64,000 bases of DNA from Flavobacterium limi (lineage in GTDB: Bacteria; Bacteroidota; Bacteroidia; Flavobacteriales; Flavobacteriaceae), in NCBI RefSeq assembly GCF_010645075.1, contig NZ_JAADZV010000001.1, positions 806,001 through 870,000 on the forward strand. Direction: 5' to 3'. Made by a program: the position numbers and the translations under genes. Of the stretch, positions 59,553 through 64,000 are shown one piece after another. The number at the start of each line of letters is the position of its first letter. Position 1 is the stretch's first letter. The notes below the pieces were generated by a model. That model worked only from the letters and a program-made list of their open reading frames with translations. It ran no database searches and was not told the DNA's origin.

Positions 59553-62500
59553 ATGAAAAAACTATTGAACAAAATCAGGTTTGACAAGCCTTTTTTGAAA
59601 TTCGATTTGAAGATGAAATTGACGACATTATTATTATTAACCACTTTATCTGTTATGCAGGCAGGTGTGACCTATTCTCAAAAGGCCAGACTTTCTTTCA
59701 GTGCCAACAACATGACAGTTGGAAAAGCAATTGAAAAGCTCGAATATACCAGTGATTACAGATTTGTATATAACGTAAGATCGGTAGATTTAGACCGCAA
59801 AATAGATGTTAATTTAACTAATGCTTCTATTGAAACGATACTGAATACCATTTTTAAGGATTCAGGAACCGATTTTAAAGTGAGCGGATCCCATATTGTT
59901 TTAACCCCTAAAAAAGCACCGGTTGAGAAACCTGCGCCGGTAAAAGAAGTGCAGGATTTCATAGTAAAAGGTAGAGTTACAGATGAAAAAGGAATGCCAT
60001 TAGTAGGTGCAGCAATTTCGGATAATGGTTCCGGAAGAGGTGTTCAGACTGATTTTAACGGTGACTATCAAATTATAACTGTGGGAAGCGAAACCACTTT
60101 GGCTTTTGCTTATTTAGGATACGTAAGACAGGAAATAAAAGTAGCAGGAAGAAGCGTTATCAATGTTGTACTGAAAGAAGATGTTCAGGAATTAGAAGGA
60201 GTGATTTTGACTACTGGATATCAGAATATTACGGCAGAAAAAGCAACAGGAGCTTATTCAAGTTTAAAAGCAAAGGATTTTCAGGAACAGCGTTTAAGCA
60301 GTTTAAACTCAATTTTAGAAGGTCGTATTGTAGGGTATCAGGATGGTAAAATTCGTGGAACTACTACTATGACAGGAACAACAACTCCGCTATATGTTAT
60401 TGATGGATTCCCGGTTGAGAATACAAAATTAACCCCGTTTTCTAATCTTGACGAAAATGTGCCCAACCTGAATTTAGAAGATATTGAAACCATTACTGTT
60501 TTAAAAGATGCAGCAGCTTCCTCGATTTACGGAGCACGTGCTGCCAATGGGGTGGTTGTAATTACCACTAAAAAAGCCAAAGCGGGAAAAACAAATATTT
60601 CGTTTTCAAGCAACCTAACAGTTACACCTTACAGAAACTACACAGGAAACCTTACTGATGCTGCCGATATTATTGGTTTAGAAAAAGGCTGGGCAGCAGG
60701 AAACCCTAATTTACAGGGCGCAAATGCAGGCACTTATGCAAAGTCATTATTAAGCAATGCTGTATTTACAAGTTTAGGAATGCAGACGATCTTAAACGGA
60801 TATGCCGGAAATATTTCGCAGACAGAAGCCAATAACCGCTTAAACTCTTTAGCAGGACAGGGTTATAAATATTTTGATGATATTGCCAGATATGCAAAGC
60901 GTGACCAATTTTTAATGCAGCACAACGTGAGCTTAGGTAAAGCTACTGAAAACAATACTTTTAATGCCTCTTTGACCTATAGAAACAATCAGCTTGAAGA
61001 TATTTATTCAGAAAATGAGTCAGTTGGTATTAACTTAAAAAATACAACCCAGATTAACAACTGGCTTTCTTTGGATTTAGGAACTTATATTAATTATGGT
61101 AAGGGAGATACGCAGAGTTATTTTGCTTCGAGTCCGGATTTCATTTCAGGACCCGGATTTAAATATATGCCATACAATCAATTGGTGAATAACGACGGGA
61201 CAAATTTTGTTTCTACAGCAGCATCCCGTTACAATGCTTTTACGCTTCAGTCTTTACAAAATTATGGTCTTTACAACATGGACATCACACCAATGGACGA
61301 GTTTGGAAGAAACCTGATTGAAAGCAAAAATTTCTTAAACAGAACGTTTGCTAAATTTAATGCAAAGATCAGCCGTGCATTTAATTACAACGTAATGTTC
61401 CAGTACGAATATGGTGCTGATCGTACAAGTCAGGTATTTGAAAAAGAATCCTACTATGTGAGAAGCAAAGTAAACGGTATGGTAACTGTTGTAAATAACA
61501 AACCGGTTTATAACCTGCCTTACGGAGACATTATAAAAGAAGCCAATCAGTATAATAACGCTTACAATTTCCGTCAACAGCTAAATTTCAATCAGACTTT
61601 TAATGAAAAACATGATGTATCTGCCATTGCAGGTATGGAAATTCGTCATACAAAACTAGAGTATACAGATAATACACGTTATGGTTACGACGACCAGACT
61701 TTAGGTTTTGCACCAGTTAATCAGGCTGACTTGCTTAAAGTATACGGAAGTGTGTTTGGCGGATCTATGACACAAAATGATTTTTCGTTAGAAAGAGAAT
61801 TGATCAACCGTTATGTGTCGGTATACGGAACAGGTGGTTATACTTATGACGGAAAGTATTCTGCAACAGGGAGTTTGCGTTGGGACCGTTCCAATCTTTG
61901 GGGAACCGACAGTAAATATCAGAACAAACCAACCTGGTCAACAGGTGTGGCATGGAATATTGATAAAGAATCATTTTTTAAAGTTTCGTGGGTAGATGCG
62001 CTTAAAGTTCGTGCTTCTTATGGTATCGGTGGAAATATTGCTAAAAATTCAGCACCATATTTAACGGCTTATTACAACTCTAATTCAAACGTTGGAGGAA
62101 ATCAGGGAAGCGTTAGTTCCAGACCAAATCCTGAATTATCCTGGGAAAAAACAACTACAACCAACATCGGATTAGATTTCGCATTATTCAAAAACCGATT
62201 AAGCGGTACAGTAGACTTTTACAACAAAAAAGGCGAAGATTTATTAGCGAGCAGTCAGGGAATTCCAACTGAGGGATGGGGATACTCTACTTATTATACC
62301 AATAATGGAGAAATGACCAACAAAGGGATCGAGGTTAGTTTAAGCGGAGCTATCGTAAAAACGCCTTCATTTTCATGGGATGCAACTGTTTTATATGCGT
62401 ATAACAAAAATAATGTGGATAATGTAGATGTAGAAGCTCCTGTATATTTCTTACAGTTAGATTATCCTCAGGCTTTCCCAAGGGTTGGAACCAGTTTTAA

Positions 62501-63140
62501 CTCTATTTATGGTTACAAATGGGCAGGCTTGAGCAATACAGGAGTACCTCAGGTATATGATGCTTCGGGAACTGCAGTGCAATATAACCCGGGTGAGATT
62601 GAGGCCATAAAAGACTTTGGTTCAACAGTTCCAACACACAGTGGATCTTTCCATACCTCTGCGAACTATAAAAACTTCTCACTTTCTGCACTTTTTATTT
62701 ATGAGTTAGGGCATAAAGTAAGAAATACATTCCTGCCAATGTTAACCAATAACTACAATGGTGCTGCGGGCGGATATGTAACAGACATTACAGTGGTGAA
62801 CAATAATATTGCTAACCGTTGGATGCAGCCAGGTGACGAGGCTTTTACAGATGTGCCAAGAGCTGTATATGAGTATGAAGCAGATTTCAATTCAGATTCC
62901 CGTACGATTTATTCGTATGCAGATATCAATATTCTGGATGCTTCAAATGTGAGATTAAGCAACATTTCATTGAGTTATCAATTGCCCAAAGATCTTATTC
63001 AGAGAGTGAAATTACAAAATGTACGTTTTAATCTGAATGCCGAAAATGTGTACACATGGGCCAAAAGCAGGGATGCTAAATACATGTTAGGTGGTTTTCA
63101 GTCTCCGAGTTTTGTCATGGGTGTAAATGTTAATTTCTAA
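59553..63140 (+). CDS. SusC/RagA-type TonB-dependent receptor with STN signalling domain
   Basis: A 1195-residue outer-membrane receptor. Signal peptide about 1-43. An STN domain follows (46-120: KARLSFSANNMTVGKAIEKL), which contacts FecR. A carboxypeptidase-D-like domain (136-215: IVKGRVTDEKGMPLVGAAIS) follows, then the plug (TVLKDAAASSIYGARAANGVVV) and the barrel, ending FVMGVNVNF. SusC proteins import large oligosaccharides or peptides with their SusD lid; the substrate is unknown. The presence of the STN domain ties it to the FecR/ECF pair upstream. The 226-base gap before it holds no gene. Confidence 0.96.
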   Translation: MKKLLNKIRFDKPFLKFDLKMKLTTLLLLTTLSVMQAGVTYSQKARLSFSANNMTVGKAIEKLEYTSDYRFVYNVRSVDLDRKIDVNLTNASIETILNTIFKDSGTDFKVSGSHIVLTPKKAPVEKPAPVKEVQDFIVKGRVTDEKGMPLVGAAISDNGSGRGVQTDFNGDYQIITVGSETTLAFAYLGYVRQEIKVAGRSVINVVLKEDVQELEGVILTTGYQNITAEKATGAYSSLKAKDFQEQRLSSLNSILEGRIVGYQDGKIRGTTTMTGTTTPLYVIDGFPVENTKLTPFSNLDENVPNLNLEDIETITVLKDAAASSIYGARAANGVVVITTKKAKAGKTNISFSSNLTVTPYRNYTGNLTDAADIIGLEKGWAAGNPNLQGANAGTYAKSLLSNAVFTSLGMQTILNGYAGNISQTEANNRLNSLAGQGYKYFDDIARYAKRDQFLMQHNVSLGKATENNTFNASLTYRNNQLEDIYSENESVGINLKNTTQINNWLSLDLGTYINYGKGDTQSYFASSPDFISGPGFKYMPYNQLVNNDGTNFVSTAASRYNAFTLQSLQNYGLYNMDITPMDEFGRNLIESKNFLNRTFAKFNAKISRAFNYNVMFQYEYGADRTSQVFEKESYYVRSKVNGMVTVVNNKPVYNLPYGDIIKEANQYNNAYNFRQQLNFNQTFNEKHDVSAIAGMEIRHTKLEYTDNTRYGYDDQTLGFAPVNQADLLKVYGSVFGGSMTQNDFSLERELINRYVSVYGTGGYTYDGKYSATGSLRWDRSNLWGTDSKYQNKPTWSTGVAWNIDKESFFKVSWVDALKVRASYGIGGNIAKNSAPYLTAYYNSNSNVGGNQGSVSSRPNPELSWEKTTTTNIGLDFALFKNRLSGTVDFYNKKGEDLLASSQGIPTEGWGYSTYYTNNGEMTNKGIEVSLSGAIVKTPSFSWDATVLYAYNKNNVDNVDVEAPVYFLQLDYPQAFPRVGTSFNSIYGYKWAGLSNTGVPQVYDASGTAVQYNPGEIEAIKDFGSTVPTHSGSFHTSANYKNFSLSALFIYELGHKVRNTFLPMLTNNYNGAAGGYVTDITVVNNNIANRWMQPGDEAFTDVPRAVYEYEADFNSDSRTIYSYADINILDASNVRLSNISLSYQLPKDLIQRVKLQNVRFNLNAENVYTWAKSRDAKYMLGGFQSPSFVMGVNVNF

Positions 63141-63157
63141 TTTATAAAGACGGGAAG

Positions 63158-64000
63158 ATGAAAAATATATATAAAAAAATAGTGTGCTTGTTCGCTTTAG
63201 GATTGACTTTTGCGTCTTGCGAAAATTATTTGGACGATGCACCCAAAGGATCCAAAATACCTACAACATTAGCAGATTACGAAGCTTTTTTACGTGATGA
63301 ATATACCAATCACAGAGTAAACATTACTGGCGCTTCACAACTGTTAAATGACCAGTATGTAACACTGGCTACGTTATCAAGTGACCGACTAATCAATGCC
63401 AATTATATGTGGGATCAGAATGCCGACAGAATTGCTTTGAAAGTATCTGATGAAACGACTTATTATGCAGGTTATCAGGCAATTTCGACTTTTAATTTAA
63501 TTATCGAAAATGCATTAAACACAACAAATGCAACTGAAGCAGAAAAGAGAATTGTCTGGGCAGAAGCAAAAGTATTACGTGCCATGAATTACTTTAATCT
63601 GGTTAATTTTTATGCAGATACGTATGTTGCTTCTACGGCTACTACAAAATTATCTGTACCATTAATTACAAGTGCTAACATCAATGCACCAAGTAAACAG
63701 GTAACCATTCAGGAATTGTATGATTTTATTCTGAATGATGTTAAAGAAGCCCTGCCTTACCTTCCAAAAGTTTCCCAGACGGTTTTACATCCAAATCTGG
63801 GTACAGGTTATGCTTTTTATGCAAGGGTTTTTCTTCAGATGAACAATTATACAGAAGCTTTGAAATATGCAGATTTGGCACTGGCTGAAAACAATAAACT
63901 CTATGACTGGATTGCGTTTTATAATTCAAATAAAACCCTGATTGAAACTCCGGGTAATTACACCACATTTGTATCGCCAATGGGATATAATTACGTAGAG
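63158..64000 (+). CDS. SusD/RagB-family lipoprotein (partial, cut by window end)
   Basis: The frame is open from ATG 63158 to the window end, giving 281 residues. It starts with a signal peptide and lipobox: LGLTFASC with Cys21, then ENYLDDAPKGSKIPTTLADYE. Helical TPR-like SusD segments follow (EAEKRIVWAEAKVLRAMNYFNLVNFYADTY and VTIQELYDFILNDVKEALPYL). SusD proteins form the lid that delivers the ligand to SusC on the cell surface. It lies 17 bases after the SusC stop. The C-terminal part and any stop are outside the window. Confidence 0.93.
   Translation, partial: MKNIYKKIVCLFALGLTFASCENYLDDAPKGSKIPTTLADYEAFLRDEYTNHRVNITGASQLLNDQYVTLATLSSDRLINANYMWDQNADRIALKVSDETTYYAGYQAISTFNLIIENALNTTNATEAEKRIVWAEAKVLRAMNYFNLVNFYADTYVASTATTKLSVPLITSANINAPSKQVTIQELYDFILNDVKEALPYLPKVSQTVLHPNLGTGYAFYARVFLQMNNYTEALKYADLALAENNKLYDWIAFYNSNKTLIETPGNYTTFVSPMGYNYVE

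Overview
The window looks like a chromosomal segment of a gliding Flavobacterium (phylum Bacteroidota). The evidence is AT-rich DNA, a complete gldK-gldL-gldM-gldN gliding / type IX secretion operon, SusC/SusD-type and TonB-dependent receptors with FecR/ECF-sigma control, and several copies of the Bacteroidota promoter signature (a TTG near -33 and TAnnTTTG near -7). No tRNA, rRNA, CRISPR, prophage or insertion-sequence transposase was seen. Most of the window is ordinary, densely packed chromosome.

Layout. 1-4950: a cut-off unknown gene, a LytS/LytTR two-component pair, a predicted outer-membrane protein, a small unknown protein and a SulP anion transporter. 5000-6960: an AraC-type regulator and a short-chain dehydrogenase. 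6985-14371 (minus strand): a housekeeping run of miaB, a sigma-54 activator, lptE, a TPR protein with internal repeats, secG, groS and groL. 14372-14845: a divergent control region holding an intergenic structured repeat. 14846-18517: topA and an arginase-fold protein that has lost its metal ligands. 18779-23506: gldKLMN, closed by a strong terminator. 23577-25020: a FAD oxidoreductase and a convergent DUF983 protein.

25339-39662 is the most interesting block: about 14 kb of same-strand, nearly gapless genes forming a Ter (tellurium/chemical stress) system. It has five TerD-domain proteins, TelA, a HAD-fold protein, a phosphoribosyltransferase-fold protein, three TerY-like vWA proteins (one with a Cys-rich tail), a PP2C phosphatase, a divergent protein kinase and TerC, together with several proteins I cannot assign. 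A strong terminator follows terC. The block matches the published outline of Ter systems (TerD/TelA/TerC plus a vWA-phosphatase-kinase triad). The TerD pair is duplicated, and the unassigned proteins could be new parts.

39885-49040: an ABC-F protein, a second copy of the structured repeat, a divergent pair with predicted opposing lipid reactions (App1-like phosphatidate phosphatase and a diacylglycerol-kinase-like protein), a FemAB/GNAT-like protein, a DUF1761 protein, an LRR protein, a lipoprotein beta-carbonic anhydrase and small unknowns. 49110-55568 (minus strand): an uptake/export cluster with a His/Cys-rich small protein, an ABC ATPase, a TonB-dependent siderophore-type receptor and two DUF3526-type permeases. 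55707-56987: a thiolase. 57123-57246: a palindromic MITE/REP-like element. 57292-64000: a polysaccharide-utilisation-type regulatory set (ECF sigma, FecR anti-sigma, SusC with an STN signalling domain, SusD cut by the window end).

All calls come from reading the sequence and from family knowledge; no database search was run.
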